64,000 nucleotides of DNA from Rhynchopus euleeides (lineage: Eukaryota > Euglenozoa > Diplonemea > Diplonemida > Diplonemidae). A model generated the notes under the pieces. The model was given only the letters and a program-made list of their open reading frames with translations. It was not told the origin of the DNA and ran no database searches. Made by a program: the position numbers and the translations under genes. This document shows, in pieces, positions 11,622-21,726 of this stretch (the first letter of the stretch is position 1; each line of letters begins with the position of its first letter). The DNA is taken from assembly GCA_963210315.1 (NCBI GenBank), contig OY723284.1, positions 1,488,001-1,552,000 on the forward strand. Reading direction: 5' to 3'.

Positions 11622-11745
11622 CGGCACTGTGAATCAAGTTGACACTTTCCACAACCCATCCCACACCCAGCACTGCTATCGCCACCACCAAACCTCCCAA
11701 CAGACAACACACATCCGACCCGCTTTTCTTCTTCCCAAAGCAAAA

Positions 11746-12825
11746 ATGTCGGGAATCGCCCCTCAGATGATTAAGACGGAGCTGACGGACCTGCTGCGCA
11801 TCACGCACCCCATCCTGCTCGCAGGGATGAACAACGTTGCGAGTGCTGAGCTTGCCGCCGAGGTGAGCAACTGTGGTGGGCTGGGCAGCATTGGTGGCGT
11901 GGCGCTGAAGCCTGCCATGCTGCGCAAGGAGCTGCGCCAGCTGAAGGAGAAGCTGCACGACAAGACCTGCTTCGGTGTGGACCTGCTCCTCCCCCAGGTG
12001 GGCGGCAACGCGCGCAAGACCAACTACGACTACACCGATGGTCATCTGCCTGAGCTGATCGACATCATCATCGAGGAGAAGGCGCGCCTCTTCATCTCCG
12101 CCGTCGGGATCCCCCCGAAGTGGGCTGTGGAGAAGCTGCACAAGGCAGGGATCCTGTGCATGAACATGGTGGGGCACCCCAAGCACATCAAGAAGGCGAT
12201 GGAGGTCGGCATCGACATCGTGTGCTGCCAGGGCTACGAGGGGGGCGGCCACACCGGTGAGGTCGGGACGGTGACCCTGATCCCTATGTGCCTCGACGCC
12301 GTGAAGGGGCACACCTCCCCGCTGACGGGGAAGCCGGTTCACGTCGTTGCGGCGGGTGGGCTGTACGACGGGCGTGGCACTGCTGCGATGCTCGCTATGG
12401 GTGCACAGGCAGTGTGGATCGGCACCCGCTTCGTCGCGTCGAAGGAGGCGACGACATCGAAGAGGCACAAGCAGGGTGTGGTGAACTCGGGTGCCACCGA
12501 CACAATCCGCACTATCATCTACAGCGGCCGCCCTATGCGTGTCGTGAAGGACAACTACAACACGGAGTGGGAGTACAAGCGCCAGGCGGAGATCCAGAAG
12601 CTGACTTCGGAGGGCGTGCTCCCCATCAAGCACGACATGCAGGCCAAGCAGAAGCGTGGTGAGAAGGTGTCCATCGCCGGTGTCTACCCGCTGCTGTGCG
12701 GGCAGTCCGCAGGTGGCATCCACGAGATTCTGCCCGCAAGGGAGATCGTCGAGTCGATGACCCGCGACGCGGCTAACATCCTCCGCTCGCGCTCCGCACT
12801 CGTTGTCGGCACCCCCAAGCTCTGA
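11746..12825 (+). CDS. Nitronate monooxygenase-type FMN protein, copy 2
   Basis: 359 aa, the same length as copy 1 with about 20 substitutions, mostly in the first 120 and last 100 residues; residues about 118-250 are identical and almost identical at DNA level. All motifs are kept (GGLGSIGG, QGYEGGGHTG with His169, AAGGLYDGRG, GTRF), so it should be active. The start at 11746 is fixed by the shared 5'UTR (CTTCTTCCCAAAGCAAA before ATG). The same cytosolic FMN oxidoreductase role is inferred; changes such as A43C next to the glycine loop and the C-terminal differences may alter substrate or expression. Confidence 0.88.
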   Translation: MSGIAPQMIKTELTDLLRITHPILLAGMNNVASAELAAEVSNCGGLGSIGGVALKPAMLRKELRQLKEKLHDKTCFGVDLLLPQVGGNARKTNYDYTDGHLPELIDIIIEEKARLFISAVGIPPKWAVEKLHKAGILCMNMVGHPKHIKKAMEVGIDIVCCQGYEGGGHTGEVGTVTLIPMCLDAVKGHTSPLTGKPVHVVAAGGLYDGRGTAAMLAMGAQAVWIGTRFVASKEATTSKRHKQGVVNSGATDTIRTIIYSGRPMRVVKDNYNTEWEYKRQAEIQKLTSEGVLPIKHDMQAKQKRGEKVSIAGVYPLLCGQSAGGIHEILPAREIVESMTRDAANILRSRSALVVGTPKL

Positions 12826-15800
12826 GCTCCTGCGGATGCAACGACCGGAAGTGGCACCACAGTTGAAACCAGCTATGCCCGAGCCCCCCTCCCACCCCCC
12901 ACACCCCGCCACCTGTGTCGGTGATGGGGGGCGGGATGAAGGGAAGGGGAGAGCATGTCGTGTGCCGTGCATCTGTGGAGGGAGGGACTTCACCACGGTG
13001 CTGCGAATGGCGCTTATTATTATTATTATTTTTTGGCACATTTCCTCCTATCGTTGATCGGTGAAAATTGCCGGAAAAAAAGTTGCCGAGAAGTTGCCCC
13101 TCCATACCGAAAGAGCCCCTCCCTGTTGTTTGCTATAACCTGCTCAGGTCACGGTCAAAAAGACTGTTGGCAGCGCACGTATGGTCACCCATACACACAC
13201 AGGTGAGGTGCGCACAAACAAAACTAAACTGCAAAGGGTTACAGGGGTGGGGGGTGAGGGGGTGTGTGGGCTTCGCTATGTGCTATTGCAGAAAAGTGCA
13301 TCTTCGGCGCATTTCTCCTATGCTTCATTCGTTTTTGCCCCGAAAAACGCGCCGGCTATTTGCCGAGGCTTGTTGAATAGCGAAGATCCCAACCCCCTCA
13401 CCCCCCCCACACCCCCCAAGGTTCTCTCAAGCCTTTACCCACCCATCCACCCCCACCTCCCCTTTTTTCCCTTCACATTTGCCCTCGCCTTCCTGGCAGT
13501 TCTGCCCCCCCTCCCCCCCTCAAAAAGTTTGCTTGTCGGGGCTCGGCTTGTCTCTGCAGTCAACCCGAGATCCCCTATCTCTCCCGGAACACCCCCGCAC
13601 CCAACAAAAAGCGCGTGTTTCTTTTAGTCTTCGGCGGATCCCCGGGCTCGCATGTGCCTTGGGGGGGGGGGGGTCCATGTCTTCTCTTGTGTTGTTGTGC
13701 CACCCGTCCTTACGCCTGCGCCTTCTGCGGCAGAAGGAAATTCGGGTGAATGTGCCGATACGATATGATAATTCAACACAGTTTCTCAAACGCCCTACCC
13801 TACCCCCCTACCCCCCCCCCCCCCCCGCACACGCGTCCCTTTTTGTTGTTGGCATGTGTTATTTTGTGCCGCTCAGTCGAACTCAAGCAACGACACTCAG
13901 TCTCACGCCCTCCTTCCCCCCCTTCCATTTTCTTTGGCAGGGGGTGTTGTAGCTAGCGCCAGAGGGAGGCTCATTTTCTTCCGTCTTCCGCCTGTGCAAC
14001 ACAACCAAATTTGTGTTTTTTTGTGCCTCGTTTTTCGTTGTTGCGTTTTTTGTTGTGCGGAACACTATCCCCACCATCCCCCCAACCACCCCCAACACCA
14101 CTCTGTCCTCTTCATTCCGTGGTGGCCTGCAGTGCGCGTCTGCACTGGTCAGATCTGTCTCCCTCTCGAGCCCCTTTTGTTCTGAGGTTCACCGTGTCCA
14201 CATCCTTTTTGAGCTTTCTTGGACTGTTGGAGTTGTGTGTCTGTCTCACCCATACACGCACAGCCAAAAACTGGGGCGGGTGTGTGGCACCTTGAGGCTG
14301 GAGAGAGCGAGGAGGGGTGGAGACGAGGGAGCGGATACATCGAGGAAAGTCCGCAAGCCTTTGCACCACATCCCCCACCCACCCACCCCACTCCCTTTCC
14401 CCCTCTCCCTTTGATAAGGCTTTGTATTGCACAGCTTGCCTGCTGCCGGAGTCTCTGTCTTTCTCTTCCATCGCTTTGCGAAGAGGATGGGAACGTGTGT
14501 GTCGGACATTCATGCGCGTCTTTATTATTAATTCGAAGACGAGGCATTTGGCTCCCTTAAGAGTCGTAGTTACTCCCGCCGTTAACAGTGGATATCACAC
14601 CAAGGTCAAGTGATCAGTGTTGTCTGCACGGCTATAAAAAAGACACACGTGTGTGTGCGTGTGACTTGGTTATGCCCATCGACACCACACCGCGCTCCCT
14701 CCTTCCTCCCCCCCCTCCCCAACTCAGGTCCTCGTCGCCCCACGCCTTGTGTGGGTTCTACGGCAGATATCCCCGGTGCCGAGTGGCGCGTCGATCTGTC
14801 GGGAATCGCACCTCACCCCTCCTGGGCAGCCCAGCAAGCCCGGGAGTAGTCAGGAGCAGGTGGGGGGCAGAGATGATGCAATTTGTTGAAAATGGAAGCA
14901 TGCTGGAGGCAACGACGTGCGGCCTCAAAGGGGGGGGGGTGGAGGGATTGGGATTCGCAAGCTGTCACGGCATGCTGCGTCAAGTCATCAGGCAGATGAT
15001 GAGAATGACACCCACACTGCCACAGTGTGTGTGACTGGCAGGCAAGCTGCATGCCCAACGGGATAGAACCTGATTGCTCTCGGGGGCTATGCCATGGGTC
15101 TTCCTCCACAGGCTCTGGCGGGTGTCACCGACAGAACACTCTGCCATTTGTGAATGATGGGGCTTCGCTCTGACAAACCTCCATCACACGCTTTGGCGCA
15201 ATGCGAGGTGGCCGGTCGTCAAAAGTTGGGCCCGTCGTCAAGAGAAGCAACAAAACCCCAGAAATGATAATACAATTCTGGCAGTGGCGGCCCTCCGAAG
15301 GAACAGAGCCCTAAAAATGTGCAGCGATGCATGCCGCAAACCAGAGGTCGCCCTTTGAGCAGAGCAGCAGACGAAAAATGAAGCGAGGATGGGGCGACAT
15401 CAGGCATTGCCACCAGCAACCAGAAGAGAAGAAATAAGCCCCCCGGACTGCGTCTGAGACCGCTCACTTGGGCTGACCTCGTCTATCGCAGTCAGAACCA
15501 GACGCGGTGCTCGAAGAGAAGCAAACGCCAGGCACAGCTTGGGTTCAAACGGGTCAACCGCGGCCTGCGTTGGCAGCGACACCCACTATCACCACACAAT
15601 TACCCCCCGCCCCCCACGCACACACGGGGTTCACGGGGTTTCGTTTGTTACGATCTGATCCTACAGATCGGCCCCAGTCAAATTCTGGCCAGCACACACA
15701 CGCGCACCCCGTACCTTGGGTTGTGATTGCCCAATCCCACCGTTCCGGCTCCGGAAACGATGTAACGAAATGCCAACACACCTAATTTGCAGGCGGGGCG

Positions 15801-15864
15801 TGTTCCTTGTGAGGGCGGGTGGGTGCGTGTTTGTGTGGGGCTCAAGCCCAAGGAGGCACGGGCA
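12826..15864. other. Intergenic region, duplicated downstream flank
   Basis: No convincing gene. Includes a block similar to the copy 1 flank (13690-14140) with the palindrome CCTTCTGC-G-GCAGAAGG near 13722, a poly-C/TA/poly-C tract (about 13803-13826) and a copy of a dispersed motif containing GACTGTTGGCAGCGCA (about 13160). Confidence 0.5.
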
Positions 15865-17424
15865 ATGCATCGCGGGACAGTCAAGGTGTGGTTGCCCCAG
15901 AAGGGGTTCGGGTTTATCAACTCTGCGGGTCTTGCTGGGGAGTATAAGAACGGGGATATCTATGTGAGCCGCCATGACGTGCGTGGCAGAGCCAACCTGG
16001 TGGACGGTGGTGAGGTGTACTTTGATTACGAGGACAAGGGGCGCGGCATGTGTGCTACCAACGTCACAGGGCCTGCTGTATTCGAAGGGGCACAGCGTGA
16101 CTTGCATCTGACAGGCACTGACGTCACCGACGACAAGGGCCCCATTGCGTCCGAGCGTGATCGTGGCCGTGGTCAAGAAAGACCCGAAAGGACGCGTGAT
16201 CGCGACTCTGACTGCCACCCCTATGATCGCCGCCGTGAAGGCGGCTCTGACCGCCACTCCCGTCATGACGACTATGAACGCCGTGATTCTGACCGCCGTC
16301 CGCGTAACGATGACGATCGCCGCCGTGAAGGCGACTCTGACCGCCGACGTGACGCTGACTATGACCGCCCTCGTGACCGTGACCGTGACCGCGACCGCGA
16401 CCGCGACTATGACCGTGATCGTGACCGCCGCCCCCGTGACGGGGATGATCGGCGTTACCAGGACGAGGGGCGTGACAGCGGTAAGGGACGGAAGGGCGCA
16501 TATGCCCGCGACGACGACAGTGGCAGGTACGAGAAGGGAGGCAAAAAAGGATTTGATGAAACCAAGGGCCGCAGGCTCTACGAAGAAAGGCACGGCAAAG
16601 GCAAGGGCCGCCGTGGTGAGTATGACGACTCAGACAGCTACGGGAAGGGCAAGAATCGTCGAGCTGATTCCGAAGATGACGAGCGCTACTACGGGAAGGG
16701 AGGCAAGGGGTCCAAGGGACGCAGGGATTACTATGACGACGACGACCGCTACGACGATCGGGATCGCGGTGGGTACGGTGGGTCGCGCAGGTACGACGAT
16801 GATGACGACTTCGGAAAAGGCAGCAAAGGAAAGGGAAAGGGCAAGGGTGAATGGACGGTTGACAGATCGTACGATGACGGCAAGGGCAAAGGAAAGGGCA
16901 AGAACAAAGGCAAGGGCAAGGGCAAGGGTGAATGGGGCTACGATGACGGCAAGGGCAAGGGCAAGGGCAAGGGCAAGAACAAAGGAAAGGGCAAAGGCAA
17001 GGGCAAGGGTGAATGGAGCTACGACTACACCGATGCCGAGGACTACACGGGCGGTTATGGCGATGATCATGAAGATGATCAGTATTACCAAGCCGAGGGT
17101 AAGGGCTACTCATACGATGCTGATGATGGCTACAGCGGTGAGGGTAATGATGGATATTCCGCCCCTTACGAAGAAGAAGAAGGTGAGTTCGACGAGCACT
17201 TCGGTGACAGAGTCGTGTATGACGATGACGACGAAGACCTCCCCGAAGCCGAACCAATTTATCCCGAGAGCAAGGGCAAGGGCAGCTACAAAGGGAAGGG
17301 CAAGAGCAGCTACAAAGGGAAAGGCAAAGGCGACTATAAAGGGAAGGGCAAAGGCGATTACTACAAAGGAAAGAAGGGCGACTACAAAGGGAAGGGCAAG
17401 GGCAGCAAGAGTGACTTCATCTAG
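15865..17424 (+). CDS. Cold-shock-domain protein with Arg/Asp and Gly/Lys repeats
   Basis: 519 aa from the ATG at 15865, chosen because the CSD starts at once (MHRGTVKVWLPQKGFGFI); the frame is open upstream but only from a TTG. Residues 1-70 form a cold-shock domain with the RNP1-like KGFGFI, a degenerate RNP2-like DIYVSRHD and the terminal ATNVTGPA. Residues about 93-200 are Arg/Asp/Tyr-rich with DRDRDRDRDRD runs; about 205-519 hold repeats of GKGKGKGEW and YKGKGKGDY among acidic Tyr-rich stretches. Expected role: RNA-binding and probably condensate-forming, in RNA storage or translation control. The repeats create long antisense open frames that are not genes. Confidence 0.8.
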   Translation: MHRGTVKVWLPQKGFGFINSAGLAGEYKNGDIYVSRHDVRGRANLVDGGEVYFDYEDKGRGMCATNVTGPAVFEGAQRDLHLTGTDVTDDKGPIASERDRGRGQERPERTRDRDSDCHPYDRRREGGSDRHSRHDDYERRDSDRRPRNDDDRRREGDSDRRRDADYDRPRDRDRDRDRDRDYDRDRDRRPRDGDDRRYQDEGRDSGKGRKGAYARDDDSGRYEKGGKKGFDETKGRRLYEERHGKGKGRRGEYDDSDSYGKGKNRRADSEDDERYYGKGGKGSKGRRDYYDDDDRYDDRDRGGYGGSRRYDDDDDFGKGSKGKGKGKGEWTVDRSYDDGKGKGKGKNKGKGKGKGEWGYDDGKGKGKGKGKNKGKGKGKGKGEWSYDYTDAEDYTGGYGDDHEDDQYYQAEGKGYSYDADDGYSGEGNDGYSAPYEEEEGEFDEHFGDRVVYDDDDEDLPEAEPIYPESKGKGSYKGKGKSSYKGKGKGDYKGKGKGDYYKGKKGDYKGKGKGSKSDFI

Positions 17425-19818
17425 AGCACCTCATCCTCCCGCTTGCTGCCTCCCTCCGGATTCGCCTTTGTCACGCCGCACTGCCGCACTGCCCTGAGAC
17501 TGGCACTGCTGAACAGCTGGCCCTTCGCGGAATGACGCAATTTCTCGGCTGCGGGCACAATCCAAATCTGGCAGTGCCAGTGTTAATAAGAAAACGACAA
17601 GGGAGCGAATGTGCGCGCGACGTGCGATGATGTCTGATGGTGCTGTACAAGCGAACGCTTCTGCCATTTTGCCGCGCCCCCTTCTTCTGCCCCAAACCGA
17701 GAGATGAATAAACCTGCTGTATGATTGTACCCCCGAGGTACCATGACCGACATCACCCGATGGTGCAACGCAGTGCGATCTTGATGCAAACCTTACCCAC
17801 ACCTGCGGGAACCTTTCTGTGCCTTAGCGCCGCATCTTGCGACACCTCACTCACACCACTTCATCAGACCTGGAGGAGTGGTGCCAGTGGGGTGTGTGTG
17901 TGTGTGTGTGTGTGCCTGCGTTTTCAACAAACCAATACACCAAGTTAGGCTGCGACTTCACGAGCCAGCAGGGGCGGGGTGGTGGGTGTGGGTGGGTCAC
18001 AGACCGTTATTTCCCGAACTTCTGTAACGATCATTATTCTTCTTGGAGGGGAACGGGGGGTGTGTGCGGTGGCGGTGATGGTGGTCGCAGCGCAGCCGTT
18101 ATATATTTATTTGCCTGCTGTTGATCCCCCCCCCTCCCCCTTCCATTGTCGTGCAATTCTCACACGCTGCCCCCTTTGCCCTGGGCACGCGGTGTTCGAG
18201 ACAAGAGGCGGTCTACAGAGGGGACGGGGAAGGGGGGTGGGGGGGGGGGGGGGGCAGCTTTGCTGCCAAACCAAAGCGTTGGCGCTTTTACTTCACGTTC
18301 TAAGCGTGTTTTTAACGCGCTTTCAAACGGTACAATGGAGAACTCACACAACGGGATATCTCGGGATATCTCTCACTTGCTTTGCATGGGTGGGGTGAAG
18401 CGTTTCCCCTCTGTACCCCAACCTGTGTCGGGTACATGTGTCGTCCGTGCAGATCGCTACTCTGCACTGTACGATAGTGGGATAGGGGAGAGAGGGAAAG
18501 AGGTGGTGGCCGAGGGATTCAGCCGATGCCACAGTGCCAATCTCTGCGGATTTGCACATCTCTTGGATCACCATCCGAGCCGTTGTTTGCAAAGAACAAA
18601 AACATTGCCTGCATTTTTTTCCTTGGTAAATGGGCGGAGGGGGGGGAGGGGTAAAGGGGGGGGAGGAGGAAGCCGTGCTGCACAAACAACCCCACCCCCC
18701 TCTCCCTCCCCCCCCCCCCCCTCACCTGCCCGCCAGTTTGTTTGAGAGGTGTGAACAAACACTTGCCAGCAAAGGAGGGGGGAAAATGGTAGGTGCCTTC
18801 AATTCTGCACATCAGAAGACATGCAGGTGAAGAGAGGCGAGTTTCCTCCTCTTGAGGTAGCAGGCGGAGGTGGCGCTGAGTGAAGGCTGACAATGCAGTG
18901 CTGGGGGGGATGTTTGCGGGGCTGCCCGGGGAAGATTCGGCTCGCAGGTCAAAAGTGTCGCTGCCACCACCCTCGGGGCCAGGCTTAGGAGTCAGCGGTG
19001 GGTAGCCTCGCAGGCCCATGGGAGGGTGCTGCGGGTGCTTACCCCAGGCATGGCACACACCCAAACACACCCACCGATCCCAACCCCCGGAGGGGGGGAC
19101 GCTGTTCGTCCATCTCGTCGGTGTTCTCTGGGGTGCTGCTCTCCCCCCTGGCCCCAGCAGCACGCCAGCGCCTCTGGAGGTCTCCAATATTGCAGGGGGT
19201 GGGTGTTCTGTTCTGGAAGGAAGGAGGCAAGCCACAGCACACCACCCCCGCGCTCCCTCCCGTGTCTCGTCTCGCGCCGCTCGATTCCTGCTTCAAAAGA
19301 ACAAGGTCCTCATGCCCTCATATGCCACAAGCTAACCTCGCTCCTTCTCACCGTGCAAGCGTCCAGTCGGCAATATGTCTCTCCATGGTAAGCTGGAACT
19401 CTTCTTGGTCAGCGTCTCCCTTCGTATGGCTCTGCTGCTCTCGTGCCGTCCCCGTTTGCCTCCCTGTTCCCTTCCAGGGTTGTTTCGCTTCGTTTTTGTC
19501 AGACGTCAGATGTCTCCCACCGCCGTGGCGCTGTCCCGCAGATTGCAGGTGTCGACGATGTGTGATTCTGGGTGGGGGGGAGGGTGTTCTGTTTCTCGGG
19601 TTGGCTTTGTTGGGATCCCTCTTGGCGGGCCGTCTCAGCCACACCTTTTAGCCCCCTGCCCTCTGCTTCTGCGTGGAGTGCCCCCGGGTATCAAATCACA
19701 CACACAGACACACAACGTGAACAGCGCCATCCCACGGCTTAGAGTGCTCATTCAGGTCAATTCCCCACAGCACACCACCACCACCACCACCATCCTCATC
19801 CCTGCAGGGGGTGCAGTG
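17425..19818. other. Intergenic region between the two CSD genes
   Basis: No protein-like ORF. Contains a (GT)n run near 17895, poly-G near 18240 and poly-C near 18710. The open frame running into the next gene from 19375 has non-coding composition; 5'UTR or intron sequence is likely there. Confidence 0.4.
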
Positions 19819-20700
19819 ATGACTTACTACGGCAAGGTTGAGTTCTTCGAGGAAACGTCGGGATATGTCAGGATCCTGAACGCTGATTTTGCGGAGGATG
19901 TGATCGTCCGCAGCTCGGACATTTTGGGTGGGAACGTCCTGGACGAGGGGCTGGAGGTTTGCTGCGACGTCGATCCCAACCCCGACCGTCCGGGGCACTT
20001 CATTGCGGTGAAGGTCCGCGGGCCTGCCGTCAGGAGGGACCCCCGCGTTCTCCCGGTCGCCCTGCCGGCGCCCCCGCCGCCGACACACTCTGTCCCGCTG
20101 GATCTGCTCGACTTCCCGGGCGGGTCCTCCGCCCCCCAGCACAGGCAGGACCGCCCCGCCACCAGGGCTGTCCCCCAGCCCCACGGGCACGATGCCCGCG
20201 ATCGGCTCGCCAGACCCGAGAGACCGGAGAGACAGGCACGTCCCGACCCGAGGGACCGCGCGCAGCCGCGCGGGGGGAGCATTCTTGGCGGCGATGCGGT
20301 CGAACCGCCCCCACCCCGCCCCGCCGCCCGGGCACCGGCGCGGGGGCCGATCCTGTCGGCTGGTGGTGACGACGCAGGCTTTGAGGACCCGCCAGCCCGT
20401 TCGACCCGTAGGGGCTGCCGAGGGAGCGGCAGGGGGGAGGCCGGAGGCGGCGGCGGCGGCGGCGGTGGGGGTGGGGCGATGGAGAGGCACCGCGGTATCG
20501 TGATCACCTGGTTCGATAAGTACGGTTTCATCAGGGCGCCGTCATTCCAGAAGGACGTGTTTGTCCAGCGGGGCGGTGTCGTCAAGAACCCCGACAGCAA
20601 TTCGTTCGACCTCGAAGTCAACCAGAATGTCGAGTTCCGTGTGAAGTTCAACCCCAAGAAGGATAAATACGAAGCCATGGACGTGGTTGTGGTGTCCTGA
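19819..20700 (+). CDS. Two-cold-shock-domain protein
   Basis: 293 aa from the ATG at 19819 (MTYYGKVEFFEETSGYVRI). The frame is open back to 19375, but that part is low-complexity and lies before the first domain. The N-terminal CSD-like domain (about 1-75) ends FIAVKVRGPA; the middle (about 80-215) is Pro/Arg/Asp-rich and disordered; the C-terminal CSD-like domain (about 220-293) has RGIVITWFDKYGFIRAP and KDVFVQRGGV and ends in VVVVS. Expected role: nucleic-acid binding, perhaps related to the neighbouring CSD gene 2.4 kb upstream. It lacks the GK repeats of that neighbour. Confidence 0.72.
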   Translation: MTYYGKVEFFEETSGYVRILNADFAEDVIVRSSDILGGNVLDEGLEVCCDVDPNPDRPGHFIAVKVRGPAVRRDPRVLPVALPAPPPPTHSVPLDLLDFPGGSSAPQHRQDRPATRAVPQPHGHDARDRLARPERPERQARPDPRDRAQPRGGSILGGDAVEPPPPRPAARAPARGPILSAGGDDAGFEDPPARSTRRGCRGSGRGEAGGGGGGGGGGGAMERHRGIVITWFDKYGFIRAPSFQKDVFVQRGGVVKNPDSNSFDLEVNQNVEFRVKFNPKKDKYEAMDVVVVS

Positions 20701-21726
20701 GAAGGGACAACAAGTGTGACGACTGAGCGGAGAGGAATCGCCACCCTTCGGTGTGTACGTGTCTGTGTCTTTGTCTGTGGACCGCGCGCAGCCCGTTTTC
20801 CTGTGGGACGTCTGTGTGCGTGTTAACTAGAGTACAACAAGGCCCGCTGTGGGGGGGCCGCCTCGCCTGCCCCCTTTTGGTTCGGCAGGTCGGATTGTCG
20901 GAACGCATCCTTCGCACGACCTCCCCGTCCTCCACCCCTTTCACCGCCTCCCTCCTCTCTCCTCCTCTGTGGCAGGAGGAACGCCCGTGGCCCGGTAACA
21001 GCACCAAAGGAAAAAGGAAAGGGCAGCTGAAGGGCCGGGAAGGTTTGCAGGCCGCAACCCCTTCATTGAATGATGGCGGTGTGGCTGTTGCTTGAGACAC
21101 GGTGCCGAGTGCCGGGTAGGTTGCTGCGTGCAGCCTGACAGCAGGGTGTAGTAAGATGGGTTAACGTTCGCTGGGAGATGTGGGAGGTGGGGTGGGGTTG
21201 TGGTGGGGCAATAAGGGAGGGGCTTTGGGGGGGGGAGGGTTGCGGTGGCCGCACCCCCTACCCCCCCCCCCCCCCCGCCGGTCGGCTGCCTATTCGCCGC
21301 GACCCTGCGAAGTGGCTGGCAGTGAGACCTGGGATAAAATCACTTCCACACACCCGCCCCGCCTCCTGCATCCCAGCGCCCCCACCCCGCCCCGCTCCTC
21401 CTCAACTCACAACCCCGAGCAGCTTCTTCTCTAATACCCAACACGACACACCCACGCTCTCTCTGATTTCCAAACAAAAACAGCGGTGGTTGAATAATCT
21501 GTCCTCCCCTGTCCCCACCCTGCCACACCACACCACCCCATCCCACAGGGTACTGTACACATTGTGGCCTGCGTCACATACACACGGCACACGCCCAAAC
21601 CCCTACCCCCTCCCCCCCCCCTCCCCGACTCTCCCCATCTTCTCCCCAAAGAAACCCCCCCCCCCCACCGACTTTTCTGTTTGACTATGCCCGCCGTGGC
21701 TTTCGCTGCACTCTGCATCTGCCAGA
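20701..21726. other. Intergenic region
   Basis: No gene seen. Contains an uninterrupted poly-C/TA/poly-C tract (about 21252-21276), the same composition as the occupied insertion sites near 55660 and 58313. Confidence 0.45.

Noticed and set aside
11180-11745. Upstream in-frame codons of NMO copy 2 (and 5595-5702 of copy 1) as real N-termini
   Set aside because: The two upstream stretches differ in protein sequence while the DNA just before the internal ATG is conserved like a 5'UTR.
5280-13041. Long minus-strand ORFs opposite both NMO genes (5280-6425, 11344-13041)
   Set aside because: They mirror the codon bias of the sense genes, contain no domain motifs and carry the same text in both copies only because the sense genes are duplicated.
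16124-17257. 377-codon His/Arg-rich minus-strand ORF and the parallel plus-frame ORF over the CSD gene
   Set aside because: Both are shadows of the GKGKG/DRDRD repeats; the sense frame holds the CSD.
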